DNA of 64,000 nucleotides, from contig NZ_CP012036.1 of NCBI RefSeq assembly GCF_001298445.1, forward strand, positions 6,759,525-6,823,524, written 5' to 3'. The position numbers and the translations under genes are program-made. This document shows, one piece after another, positions 45,011 through 55,557 of the stretch. Each line of letters starts with the position of its first letter. Position 1 is the first letter of the stretch. Under the pieces are notes generated by a model that saw nothing but the letters and a program-made list of their open reading frames with translations, ran no database searches and was not told the origin of the DNA. The stretch comes from Nostoc piscinale CENA21 (GTDB taxonomy: Bacteria; Cyanobacteriota; Cyanobacteriia; Cyanobacteriales; Nostocaceae).

Positions 45011-48000
45011 ATGTTAGCTTTATCTGACAAAGTGTTCTCTTTGACTGGCTATCGAATTTTAGAACAAATCTATTGTGGTAGCAAAACCCTAGTTTATCGA
45101 GGAATTCAAGAACAAAACCAACAAGCAGTAGTAATTAAACTAATCCGAAATGAATATCCTACCTTCAGTGAAATTGCTCAATTTCGGAATCAATATACAA
45201 TTACTAAGGATCTCAATTTACCAGGAATAGTCAAACATCTTTGTTTAGAGAACTATCGCAATCGCTATGCCTTAATCATGGAGGACTTTGGCGGCCTATC
45301 GCTCAAAGATTGGGGCAGACATAATAAAGCTGTACAAGAATCTGGGATTACACTACAAGAATTTTTTCCTATTGCTATTGCGATCGCATCTATTTTAGAA
45401 AGTTTACATCGTCATCGGATTATTCATAAAGATATCAAACCCGCAAATATACTGATTAATCCTCATACTTTAGAAATCAAAATTATCGACTTCAGTATTG
45501 CTACCCTCCTACCAAGAGAAGTTCAATATCTGACAAATCCCAACGTCTTAGAAGGAACACTAGCGTATATATCTCCTGAGCAAACAGGTAGAATGAATCG
45601 TGGTATTGATTACCGCAGTGATTTTTACTCTTTAGGTGTCACCTTTTTTGAACTCCTCACCGGACAGTTACCCTTCAACAACACTGAACCGATGGAGTTA
45701 GTTCACGCGCATATTGCTAAACAACCACCAACCGTACATCAAATTAATCCTAATCATCCGCCAATTTTATCAGCCATTGTCAACAAATTAATGGCTAAAA
45801 ATGCTGAAGATCGCTATCAAAGTGCGTACGGACTCAGGTATGACTTGGAACTTTGCTATCAGCAATGGCAAAAAAGCGGTAACATAGCTACCTTTGAGTT
45901 AGCAACTAAAGATGTTTCTGACCGATTTCTCATCCCCGAAAAACTCTATGGTCGTGAGAAAGAAGTTGCTACCTTACTTGCAGCTTTTGAGCGAGTTGCT
46001 AAAGGTACAACAGAAATGATTCTCGTCGCTGGTTTTTCTGGAATTGGAAAAACCGCCGTAGTCAATGAAGTACACAAACCAATTGCCAGACAACGTAGTT
46101 ATTTTATCAAAGGTAAATTTGATCAATTCCAACGAGATGTTCCCTTATCAGCATTAGTCCAGGCTTTTCAAGATTTGATAGGACAAATCTTAGTAGAAAC
46201 TGATATTCAAATTCGCCAATGGAAAGACAAAATTCTCTCAGCATTGGGTGAACAAGCCCAAGTAATTATCGATGTAATTCCGGCTCTAGAACAAATTATT
46301 GATAAACAGCCAGCCGTTACAGAACTTTCTGGAACTGCTGCTCAGAATCGATTTAATTTGTTGTTTCAAAGGTTTATCCAGGTATTCAGTACTAAAGAGC
46401 ATCCTTTAGTAATTTTTTTGGATGATTTACAATGGGCAGACTCAGCTTCTTTGAAGTTGATACAACTCTTAATGAGTCAAATTTCAACAAGCAATAAAGA
46501 GCCTAATTTAGTTACACCTGAACTCACAAATAACTTGTGGAACCCTGTATTTGAGGGTGAAGTTTGGGAAGATGAGACTGACCAAAAAATTACCCAAACA
46601 GAAGGAAATTTTTTATTAATTGGTGCATATCGTGATAACGAAGTTTATCCAGCACATCCATTTTGCTTAACATTGCAACAGCTTGAAAAAGCAGGAGCAA
46701 AAATTAATCAAATTACCCTAGCTCCTCTCCATCAAATTCACTTAAATACCTTGATTAGCGATACTTTACATTGCCCTCAAGCAATGTCTATGAATTTGGG
46801 TCAAATGGTGTTTGCTAAAACCAAAGGTAATCCCTTCTTTACGACTCAATTTTTGAAGTCACTGCATCAAGATGGCATAATTAAATTTAACTTTGATTTA
46901 GGTTACTGGCAGTATGATTTGGCAGCAATACAAGCATTAGTTCTGACTGATGATGTTGTCGATTTTATGGCACTGCAAATAGAAAAATTGCCAAAATTGA
47001 CACAGAATGTATTAAAGATGGCTGCTTGTATTGGACATGAGTTTGACTTAAAAACTCTGGCGATCGTCAATGAAAAATCTGTAGTAGATACAGCTTCAGA
47101 TATATGGATAGCCTTACATGAAGGAATCATTTTACCTCAAACTGATGTTTATAAATTGTTTCAAAATGATTATAAATTAGAAGGTAATACTTCAGCTTCT
47201 AACTCTCCAGAATTTTTCAACAATAGTTTTGCAGTTCCGAAATACAAATTTATTCATGATAGGGTACAACAAGCTGCTTATTCTTTAATTTCGGAAAGTC
47301 AGAAGCAGGAAACTCATTTAAAAATTGGCTTGTTACTCTTCAATAGCATTCCAGTAGCAGAGCGTGAGGATAAGATTTTTCAGATTGTCAATCAATTTAA
47401 TGTTGCATTAGAACTCATTACCGAGAAGGAACAGCGTGATGAACTAGCACAAATGAATTTTTTGGCTGGACGTAAAGCTTTAACCTCAACAGCTTATACA
47501 GCAGCAATTAAGTATTTAACAACTGGAATCACCCTCCTATCATCTGATAGCTGGCAAACACAATATGAACTTTCGTTAACTTTGTATGAAACAGCAGCAG
47601 AAGCAGCATACCTAGCTGGTGAATTTGAGCAGATGGAGCAATTAATTGATGTTGTATTAGCACAAGCTAAAACTCTTCTAGAGCAAGTAAAAGTCTATGA
47701 AGTCAAAATTCAAGCTTACGGCGCACAAAATAAAGCATTAGAAGCTGTTAACACGGCGCTCACTGTTTTGCAAAAATTGGGTGTCGAATTTCCGCAAAAT
47801 CCGAGTCAATCTGATGTGCAATTAGCTATAGCAGAATTATCTGTAAATTTAGCTGGTAGACGCATTGAAGACTTATCGAAATTACCAGAAATGATGGATA
47901 ACCAAGCTATGGCAGCTATGCGTATCTTAGTTAGTGCTGCGGGTTTTGTATATCAAGCTGTTCCAGAACTTTACTTACTGTTTGCGGCGGCAGAAATCAA

Positions 48001-50674
48001 TTTATCACTCAAATTTGGTAACACTTCTTTATCTTCCTGTGCATACGTCATATATGGTTTGATTCTTTGTGGTGTTCTGGAAGACATTGAGTCTGGCTAT
48101 GAGTTTGGCAAACTAGCATTAAGTCTACTGACTAAGTTTAATTCTAAAGAAGTTAATCCTAAGACTTTACTAACATTTAACACCGCTATTCGACATTGGA
48201 AAGAACATGCTAGAAATGTTTTAACATCTTTATTAGAAAGTTATACTGTGGCGATGGAAACAGGAGATTTAGAATTTGCAGCTTATTCTATTCATGCTTA
48301 TTCTTTTTCTTCCTATTTAATTGGTAAAGAACTAATAGGACTTGAAAGAGAAATTAGAAATTATAGCAATGTTATCAAACAAATCAAACAACAAACAGTA
48401 TTTTATTGGAATGAAATTTATAGGCAAACTGTTTTAAATTTGTTAGGAGCAGACGATGATCCCACTATATTAATTGGAGAAGCATATAATGAAATACAAA
48501 CACTACCTGTTCATCTTGAAAATAATGATGGAATTGGACTCATTGATTTTTACATCAATAAGCTATATCTAAATTATTTATTTCAAGATTTCACCCAAGC
48601 AATTGCAAATGCAAATTTAGCAGAAAATTATCTCCATAGTGGTACAGGACAATTAATTATTCCATTTTTTCGTTTTTATGATTCTCTGTCCAGACTAGCC
48701 ATTTATCATAATGCTTCTCATTCTGAGAAACAGAATATTCTTGATAGAGTCGAAAATAATCAAGAAAAAATAAAGCGTTGGTCAGATCATGCCTCGATGA
48801 ATTATCTGCATAAATTTTATTTGGTTGAGGCAGAAAAATATCGTGTTACAGGTAAATATCTCGAAGCTATCGAATCTTATGATCGCGCTATTTCTCTTGC
48901 TAAAGAAAACGAGTACATCAATGAAGAAGCTCTGGCTAATGAACTAGCAGCTAGATTCTATTTAGAATGGGGCAAAGAGAAAATCGCTCAAACCTATCTC
49001 ACTGATGCTTATTATTGCTATGTTCGTTGGGGAGCAAAGGCAAAAGTAGATGATTTGGCAACACGCTATCCTCAATTACTTATGCCCATACTTCAGCAAG
49101 AAAAACTGAGTTTTCAAGTAGCTGAAAGAATCACTATTTCTACTTATCAATCTCTATCAAATCAAAATACCTATCCAACCTTCATTGGTTCTAAAACAAG
49201 TGTTTCGGAATCACTAGACTTAGCTTCTGTGATCAAAGCTTCTCAAACACTCTCTGGAGAAATTGAGATGGATCAATTGCTGTCTAAATTAATGCAAGTT
49301 GTGATGGAAAATGCCGGAGCATCTAAATCTGCTTTGATTTTAAGTGCAAATAATAACTCAGAATTAAGGATTGTGGCTCTCAGTTCTAGTGAAAATTTTG
49401 CATCTATTTCTACACAATTACCATCAATTTATGCGGAGTCTAGTAATGATATTCCAATTACTTTGATTAAATACGTTAACCGCATTAAAGAAGTGTTTGT
49501 AGTTGATGATGCGAAGACTGTTGATTTCTTAGCGGAAGACCGCTACATTATCAGTAAGCAGCCTAAAAGTCTTTTGTGTATTCCAATTATAAACCAAGGT
49601 AAATTGCTGGGCATTCTTTACCTGGAAAATAGTCTAACTACAGGAGCATTTACCCACGATCGAGTTGAAGTTTTAAAACTGCTGACTACTCAAGCGGCTA
49701 TTTCCTTAGAAAATGCTATGCTCTACAATAATCTTGCTCAGGCAAATCAAAACTTAGAGGAATATAACCATAGCTTAGAAGTAAAAGTAGAAGCTAGAAC
49801 CCAAGAGCTACACAATAAAAATCAACATCTACAGGAAGCATTGCAAGAATTACAACGCACACAAACCCAGTTAATTCAAAGCGAAAAAATGTCTTCATTG
49901 GGTCAAATGGTGGCGGGAATTGCTCATGAAATTAATAACCCAATTAACTTTATTCATGGCAATATTGCTCATGCTAGTGAATATGTCAAAGATTTGCTAG
50001 AATTACTGGCTATTTATCAGCAAGAATGTTCTCATCCTTCCGATTTATTAACCACAAAATTTGCAGAAATTGATGTAGAGTTCTTGTCTGAAGATTTGCT
50101 GAAAATTCTCGATTCTATGGAAGTGGGCAGTTCTCGGATTCGGAATATAGTTTTAGGTTTGCGTAACTTCTCACGCTTGGATGAGTCAGAAATGAAGACT
50201 GTTGATATTCATGAAGGTATTGATAACACCTTGATGATTTTACAGCACAGACTCAAAGCAAAAAGTGAGACTTTGGAAATAGAAGTAATTAAAGAATATG
50301 CGAAAATACCTGAAATCAGTTGTTATGCTGGTCAACTGAATCAGGTATTTATGAATATTTTGAGTAATGCGATTGATGCTTTGAATGAGTCAAGGGCTAA
50401 TATTCATAGACCCCAAATTCATATTTGTACTGCTCTAAAAGACCCAAATACTTTGCAAGTTCGTATTGCTGATAATGGTTGTGGAATGCCTGAAGCAGTT
50501 AAGAAGAAAATCTTTGACCCATTTTTTACTACAAAACCTGTTGGGAGTGGTACAGGGTTGGGTTTATCTATTAGTTATCAGGTGATTGTAGACAAGCACA
50601 AGGGTCAGTTAATTTGCGATTCTACCCCCGGTAAAGGAACTGAATTTGCGATTGAAATACCAATCAAGCAGTAA
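45011..50674 (+). CDS. Trifunctional Ser/Thr kinase - AAA/TPR ATPase - GAF - histidine kinase (HstK type)
   Basis: 1887 residues. The Ser/Thr kinase domain (about 10-285) has Lys43, catalytic HKDIKPAN (139-146) and DFS (160-162, where DFG is usual), and the ISPEQ segment. An AAA-type ATPase follows, with Walker A GFSGIGKT (341-348) and Walker B-like LVIFLDDLQW. A long helical TPR-like region runs from about 740 to 1380. A GAF domain lies at about 1403-1573, then a coiled coil, HisKA (SLGQMVAGIAHEINNPINFI, His1639) and HATPase_c ending with GSGTGLGLSISYQ. This HstK architecture is typical of filamentous cyanobacteria. There is no receiver domain. The signal and partner are unknown. Confidence 0.95.
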   Translation: MLALSDKVFSLTGYRILEQIYCGSKTLVYRGIQEQNQQAVVIKLIRNEYPTFSEIAQFRNQYTITKDLNLPGIVKHLCLENYRNRYALIMEDFGGLSLKDWGRHNKAVQESGITLQEFFPIAIAIASILESLHRHRIIHKDIKPANILINPHTLEIKIIDFSIATLLPREVQYLTNPNVLEGTLAYISPEQTGRMNRGIDYRSDFYSLGVTFFELLTGQLPFNNTEPMELVHAHIAKQPPTVHQINPNHPPILSAIVNKLMAKNAEDRYQSAYGLRYDLELCYQQWQKSGNIATFELATKDVSDRFLIPEKLYGREKEVATLLAAFERVAKGTTEMILVAGFSGIGKTAVVNEVHKPIARQRSYFIKGKFDQFQRDVPLSALVQAFQDLIGQILVETDIQIRQWKDKILSALGEQAQVIIDVIPALEQIIDKQPAVTELSGTAAQNRFNLLFQRFIQVFSTKEHPLVIFLDDLQWADSASLKLIQLLMSQISTSNKEPNLVTPELTNNLWNPVFEGEVWEDETDQKITQTEGNFLLIGAYRDNEVYPAHPFCLTLQQLEKAGAKINQITLAPLHQIHLNTLISDTLHCPQAMSMNLGQMVFAKTKGNPFFTTQFLKSLHQDGIIKFNFDLGYWQYDLAAIQALVLTDDVVDFMALQIEKLPKLTQNVLKMAACIGHEFDLKTLAIVNEKSVVDTASDIWIALHEGIILPQTDVYKLFQNDYKLEGNTSASNSPEFFNNSFAVPKYKFIHDRVQQAAYSLISESQKQETHLKIGLLLFNSIPVAEREDKIFQIVNQFNVALELITEKEQRDELAQMNFLAGRKALTSTAYTAAIKYLTTGITLLSSDSWQTQYELSLTLYETAAEAAYLAGEFEQMEQLIDVVLAQAKTLLEQVKVYEVKIQAYGAQNKALEAVNTALTVLQKLGVEFPQNPSQSDVQLAIAELSVNLAGRRIEDLSKLPEMMDNQAMAAMRILVSAAGFVYQAVPELYLLFAAAEINLSLKFGNTSLSSCAYVIYGLILCGVLEDIESGYEFGKLALSLLTKFNSKEVNPKTLLTFNTAIRHWKEHARNVLTSLLESYTVAMETGDLEFAAYSIHAYSFSSYLIGKELIGLEREIRNYSNVIKQIKQQTVFYWNEIYRQTVLNLLGADDDPTILIGEAYNEIQTLPVHLENNDGIGLIDFYINKLYLNYLFQDFTQAIANANLAENYLHSGTGQLIIPFFRFYDSLSRLAIYHNASHSEKQNILDRVENNQEKIKRWSDHASMNYLHKFYLVEAEKYRVTGKYLEAIESYDRAISLAKENEYINEEALANELAARFYLEWGKEKIAQTYLTDAYYCYVRWGAKAKVDDLATRYPQLLMPILQQEKLSFQVAERITISTYQSLSNQNTYPTFIGSKTSVSESLDLASVIKASQTLSGEIEMDQLLSKLMQVVMENAGASKSALILSANNNSELRIVALSSSENFASISTQLPSIYAESSNDIPITLIKYVNRIKEVFVVDDAKTVDFLAEDRYIISKQPKSLLCIPIINQGKLLGILYLENSLTTGAFTHDRVEVLKLLTTQAAISLENAMLYNNLAQANQNLEEYNHSLEVKVEARTQELHNKNQHLQEALQELQRTQTQLIQSEKMSSLGQMVAGIAHEINNPINFIHGNIAHASEYVKDLLELLAIYQQECSHPSDLLTTKFAEIDVEFLSEDLLKILDSMEVGSSRIRNIVLGLRNFSRLDESEMKTVDIHEGIDNTLMILQHRLKAKSETLEIEVIKEYAKIPEISCYAGQLNQVFMNILSNAIDALNESRANIHRPQIHICTALKDPNTLQVRIADNGCGMPEAVKKKIFDPFFTTKPVGSGTGLGLSISYQVIVDKHKGQLICDSTPGKGTEFAIEIPIKQ

Positions 50675-50697
50675 TCCCAGGGTATGAGATGTTGGTA

Positions 50698-52117
50698 TTA
50701 ACGGGCTGGTGTAGTTACTTTAGATACTAGAGAGCTTGGACGCATACGCCGCCCTTGAATTATCATCTTGACTCCATTAGCTGGAGCAAGGGTAAAACCT
50801 CGACGCTGGAGTTTTTCTGGTGTCTTTTCCGCCAAAGTCAGTTGGTAGTTTGAAAGCAGTGTTGCCAATACTAACTTCATTTCAAACATACCCAAAGCTT
50901 GACCAATACAACTACGGGCACCACCGCCAAAAGGGATAAATTCATAAGGAGAAAATTGACGTTCTAAAAAACGTTCTGGCTTAAACTGCTGAGGTTGGGG
51001 GTATAAGTCTTGGCGATGATGAGTTAAATAAACGCTAGTAAGAAGCACAGTACCAGGCTCTAAGGCATATCCCAACAATTCAACAGGTTCTTGAACCACC
51101 CTAGGCATTGTCACCATCACGGAAGGATGAATCCGCAAAGTTTCATTACAGACAGCACTTAGATAAGGAAGTCTGAAAATTTCCATTGAGTCTGGATGAT
51201 CACCCAAAGTATCAATTTCTTTAAGCAGCTTTTGATAGACTTCCGGTTGACGATGTATCCAGTACAGAGCCCAAGCCATTGTTGTAGCTGTAGTTTCATA
51301 CCCAGCTAGTATTAAAGTCATCAATTCATCTCGTAACTCTTCATCGGTCATTGAGTTGCCCATCTCATCTTTAGCTGACATCAATAATGAGAGGATATCG
51401 ATACGCTCAAGATTGTTTTTTTTCTCGACGTTCAGCAATTTCAGCGTAGATTAGTTCATCAATTTGCTGTCTTTGAGACAAAAATCGACCCCAAGGACTC
51501 CAACTTCCTAAATTTTTTTGTAAGAAGGAAAACAACAAAAAGCCAGAAGTTACTGGAGATATAAAATTATCCATCAGCGACATTAATAGACGCTTGAGTT
51601 TTTGGCAACGTTCTCCTTCATATAAACCAAATACGGCCTGCAACATAATTTGCAAGGAAATTTCCTGCATAACAAAGCGAGCAGAGAAAGGTTCATTCAG
51701 TGGTAACTGACTATAGATGTTTTCCGTCAGCTTAGACATCAAAGAGCCATAAGCTCGCATCCGTTCTCCGTGAAAGGGGGGCATAGCAATCTGTCGCCGT
51801 CGTTTGTGGCGATCGCCACTAAGCATAAGGAGTGAATAGTTCCCTAACAAGGGTTGTAGAATTCTGTTTTTTTCACCAAGAGCTGCAAACTTCTTCCGTC
51901 CCACACTTTGTATAGTTCCAGACGCATCATTGGTAAAAATTTCCTGTATTGCCTGGGGATGATTGACGAAAACTACAGTTTCTCCAAAACCAACTATCTC
52001 GGCTGTAAAAATATCAGGATGCTGTTGGGCTGCACTTTCAAAATATTTGACTGGGTTCGCTGCCCACTGGAGTTTTTGCAGAAGAGCAGGCGTTTTTAAA
52101 GTATTAGGTAGCGACAT
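50698..52117 (-). pseudogene. Cytochrome P450 (CYP110-like), split by a frameshift in an A8 run
   Basis: The start is at MSLPNTLKTPALLQKLQWAA (52117), preceded by AGGAG. The first part runs to AEIAERREKKQS and a stop. With one A fewer in the run of eight A (T8 at 51416-51423 on the + strand) it would read REKNNLERIDILSLLMSAKD and continue to the end at 50698 as a normal P450 of about 470 residues. The second part has the I-helix AGYETTATTMAW, the ExxR motif NETLR, and the heme loop FGGGARSCIGQALGMFEM. It lies 10 bases after a sesquiterpene synthase gene, the arrangement of NS1-CYP110C1 in Nostoc PCC 7120, so it should oxidise the terpene product. Break may be an assembly error. Confidence 0.88.
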
Positions 52118-52127
52118 ATAATTTCTC

Positions 52128-53105
52128 CTAGCCAACTTGTATTGGTATTTGATTTTTTATGTTTCCTGTTTGATAACGACCAGAATGACAAGACCAGTCA
52201 AAGTTGCCGCGTATCCAGGTATGTAGTCCTGATAAATATTTGCTAACTTCATCATTAATTTCTTTCTTGAAATATGGAATGGTCGCTTGTAAATCCAGGA
52301 ATGACTTCAACTCTTGATTGTGCATATCTGCAACAATTGAAACTGCTTGATTCAAAGGTATTCTATGTTGATAATGCAGCACTATAATCGAGTTATGAAC
52401 ATCGCCATTAGCTATTTCTTTTGGTACTGAAAATATATCATTACACCAACATATAATTTTATTAGTCATCAATCTTAGTCTATTGATAATTTCATGATTT
52501 CTGACAAAATCACTTACTAAATGATGGTTGCAAAATTCGCCGAGATCAATACTAATATCAACTGCTGAACTTAATAAATGTATCATTTCATAATTGTCAA
52601 GATTAGGTATAGTTTGACTGGCACGGTTAATTGCTTCTAACATGCAACCATCAAAGTATTTCTTCACAGATATTACAAAGTAATTGAAACTTTTTGTATC
52701 TCCTATTTGGAGCATTCTCTGTCTCAGATTACTTAAAGCTTTACTCAGAGGTATATCCTGTTGATTAGTTTCCGCTCCATACAAGATTTCTAAAAATCTC
52801 CTATGTAAACCCTTTAGTAGTTCAGGCTGTTGACCTAAATGAGAATTATCACATTGGTCATCTAAAACAAACAACCAACTCATCCAATCATTAGCAATTT
52901 TTAGTTCTTCAAATTGGCAATAAGGATATGTATATGAAGCTAACAAGAAAAATTTTGCTTTAGAGAAATGCTGATATTCTGTTGGATTTGTTAATAGATT
53001 GAATTGCTGTACCCATTCAAAAGAATAATCCTCTAAGACATCGACATATTTATTAATTTGAAAAGGAAATGGGCAGTATAAATCGGGAAAAACCAACTTT
53101 TCCAT
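52128..53105 (-). CDS. Class I terpene (sesquiterpene) synthase
   Basis: 325 residues, the length of bacterial sesquiterpene synthases. The Mg2+-binding aspartate motif is DDQCD (82-86), and the NSE triad is NDIFSVPKE (222-230) with Asn222, Ser226 and Glu230. Other family phrases are the YPYCQFEELKIANDWMSWLF stretch and the C-terminal GLHTWIRGNFDW. It likely turns farnesyl diphosphate into a cyclic sesquiterpene; germacrene A-like and selinene-like products are known for Nostoc homologues, but the product here is not predictable. It is first in a two-gene operon with the P450 gene. Confidence 0.92.
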   Translation of the reverse strand: MEKLVFPDLYCPFPFQINKYVDVLEDYSFEWVQQFNLLTNPTEYQHFSKAKFFLLASYTYPYCQFEELKIANDWMSWLFVLDDQCDNSHLGQQPELLKGLHRRFLEILYGAETNQQDIPLSKALSNLRQRMLQIGDTKSFNYFVISVKKYFDGCMLEAINRASQTIPNLDNYEMIHLLSSAVDISIDLGEFCNHHLVSDFVRNHEIINRLRLMTNKIICWCNDIFSVPKEIANGDVHNSIIVLHYQHRIPLNQAVSIVADMHNQELKSFLDLQATIPYFKKEINDEVSKYLSGLHTWIRGNFDWSCHSGRYQTGNIKNQIPIQVG

Positions 53106-54458
53106 AAGTCCTCTGTAATTGTAATAAATTCTAAATTACTGAAGTTTTAGATAGTGGCTAATTCGGAGATTGACACTTGCACTGACAATACTTGCAGCAA
53201 CTAAATTATGCAGATAGAAACCAAATATTTAACTCTATATTGATGCTTAATTTACTTTGCAGTTATAATAAAATAGCTGCAAAAATACATGTTAATTTTG
53301 CAGAGAAATATTTGATATCTGCGTATACGAAAATAGTCTCACACAGAGCCAGCTTTAAGCGATGAGCGATAAGTAGCTAAATATTCAGCAATAGCTACTA
53401 AAAGAAACTCACCAATTAATTAGATTTGCTAAAGTATTGTCGAAACTTTAATGAACAGCACCTTGATTTTTATCCTGCGTTTTATGCAGTATAAAACTTT
53501 TTTTTGTTTGTCTATGCCACTATATTAAAAATCTCTTGAGACTTTGTTTAACGAAGTTTTAAACTCAAGACTTAACCTGTTTCATTATTTTTTAATACTT
53601 TCAAATAAAAGATAACAGTAATTTTGTGTAATTAGTTAAGTTAAACTATATATTTTTAATACAATGTAAAATAAAACACTAGATTAATATAAGTATTTCT
53701 AAATTAATTTAATAAATTGCTTTAAGAAATTGATTAAATTTATTCTTTTTATAAAAATTTTATCTTTATACAAGCAATACTAGCATTTTAAATCACTTAT
53801 TTTTCCAGTATTATTACGATATTGTCATAAATCTCTGACATATTACTGATTGAGACAGATAACACTTACTTAAAAAATATCAAAAAATTATGAAATATCT
53901 TAATATTTATATATTTTTCTTACTTATAGTAGATGAAAAAGTAAAGAAATACACAAAGTTACAATTATTACTTGCAAAAAAAGATACATTCAGTATTAGT
54001 TATTATCCCTCAAAAGATAGTTGAAAAATCTAAGCTTTTATGAATGTCTTATTTACTCAGTTACAGTATGGGCTAGGTCAATTTTTATGGCTCAAAGTTG
54101 CAGTTTAGAAGGGTTTCTCTTTCAGCTTGATAAAATAAGTCTATTATCTAGCAGAAAAGATTTTCTTTAAATGCCGACATTGGCTGATCAAGGTCAATAT
54201 CAAAGAAATTGTTATTAGCAGTATAAGATATAACGATAAATATCAAGCAAATAAGCATGTTCTCATAAGTGATTACTATGAAAAGTTTCAATTTCCAGCT
54301 TTTAGCTATGGGCTGGAATAGCGATCGCATCTTGCAGCACGAGGCTATTAATGTGAATAGCAACTCCATCAAAGAGTTCCATCAGTTATGGGGTGTAAGT
54401 AATCGGTAAAATGGGTGTGTCTGTAAATCATCTCAAGACACCCAATTAGCCAATCTGT
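53106..54458. other. Large AT-rich intergenic region upstream of the terpene operon
   Basis: About 1.35 kb with very high A+T, divided between the promoter of the terpene operon (near 53110-53400) and that of the ycf51 gene. I accept no gene: a 74-codon minus-strand frame at 54148-54372 (MMELLFTLIASCCKMRSLFQ start) shows no family features and may be chance. No tandem repeat or strong hairpin was seen. The size and composition could reflect loss of a former gene. Confidence 0.4.
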
Positions 54459-54980
54459 ATGTTCTCAACAGCTGATTTTCTTCAATACACCCAGTGGTCG
54501 GGTATTGCTACATTAGTATTTGCGGCCTTAGCAATACTGGCTTTTCTTTTTAAATGGGGCATTCGCTTTCGGCTGGTAGGTACAACTGGCTTTATGCTGG
54601 TGCTAACAAGCGGGTTATTTGCTCTATCTTTAGTACCCTTAAGTCGCACAGTGATTCCGGGAGCCGAAAAATATACGTTGGTTTATGATAATGGTTCCAC
54701 ACAAACAGTAATTTCCATTAATCCAGAAATTTCCCCTTCAGCTTTAGAAGCAACCTTGCGTCAAGCCGCCAGTAATTTATATTCTTATGGTCGTTTAGGT
54801 AAACAAGGCGATAATTCTTTGACAATTCGCGCTCGTACCTTGGTGCATCCTGAACCTGGAGTTTCTGTACCACTTTACCTTGGTCAAATTAAACGCAATC
54901 TGGCTTCAAGGGAAGATGCGAATATGTCAATTGAGATTTACACAGATAAATTTGCTCAATTGCCAAAGCCTACGGCTTAG
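54459..54980 (+). CDS. ycf51: Ycf51 family protein (DUF2518)
   Basis: 173 residues. Two membrane helices at the N-terminus (about 14-35, SGIATLVFAALAILAFLFKW, and 41-62, GTTGFMLVLTSGLFALSLVP) are followed by a soluble domain (KYTLVYDNGSTQTVISINPE, NSLTIRARTLVHPEPGVSVP). This matches the Ycf51 family of cyanobacteria and some algal plastids. Function is not established. It stands alone after the large AT-rich region. Confidence 0.88.
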   Translation: MFSTADFLQYTQWSGIATLVFAALAILAFLFKWGIRFRLVGTTGFMLVLTSGLFALSLVPLSRTVIPGAEKYTLVYDNGSTQTVISINPEISPSALEATLRQAASNLYSYGRLGKQGDNSLTIRARTLVHPEPGVSVPLYLGQIKRNLASREDANMSIEIYTDKFAQLPKPTA

Positions 54981-55557
54981 GGACTTCCAACTCAAAAAGG
55001 AATAGTGCATTCACTTTCAGCACATAGCCCTCAGACTGAAGTCTGGGGCTATATAAACTAAACCCGCCTGCGCGGGTTACAAGATAGTCCGAGTAAGTAG
55101 CCACTGAACTTGTCGAAGTGCAGAATGTGGGTTGTATAGCCGTGAATTCCATTCGTTGGGGCTAGGTGCAAGATGTGAATATCCTCTTTTGAAAACCTTC
55201 ACCTATCCCTACACCCTCCTCCAAAACTTCTCACTACGTAAGTCCTAACGGTGACTGTGGGGCGATCACATTATCTAAATTATTTCATTTTTCTGCTAAC
55301 TTATACGTATATTCCCTAACAGCAAAGTCTGGTTTTTGTGTTCCGGGAGACATCAATTTTTTTTTTGTATTTGACTATACAATAGAGATTATTTTTAGAT
55401 TAAGATATTACTTACTAATTTCATCAATGGAAAAATGTTTAGTGTGTGCTGGTCGTAAGTGATGGTGAGTTTTGTTGATAGGCGACTGCCTTCTCTAAAT
55501 ATTATGTAATCCTACTAGCATCAATACAAATTCAGGTTTTGCCTAACTAGTTATTAT
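54981..55557. repeat. Intergenic region with palindromic repeat at 55007-55053
   Basis: GCATTCACTTTCAGCAC, then ATAGCCCTCAGACTGAAG, TCTGGGGCTATA at 55007-55053. It is the same element as 25230-25300, without its 24-base insert. A smaller hairpin (AACCCGCCTGCGCGGGTT) follows at about 55062. No gene was seen. Confidence 0.6.

Noticed and set aside
54148..54372. 74-codon minus-strand frame in the AT-rich region upstream of ycf51
   Set aside because: Hydrophobic and Cys-rich by chance from AT-rich DNA; no RBS or family pattern could be found.
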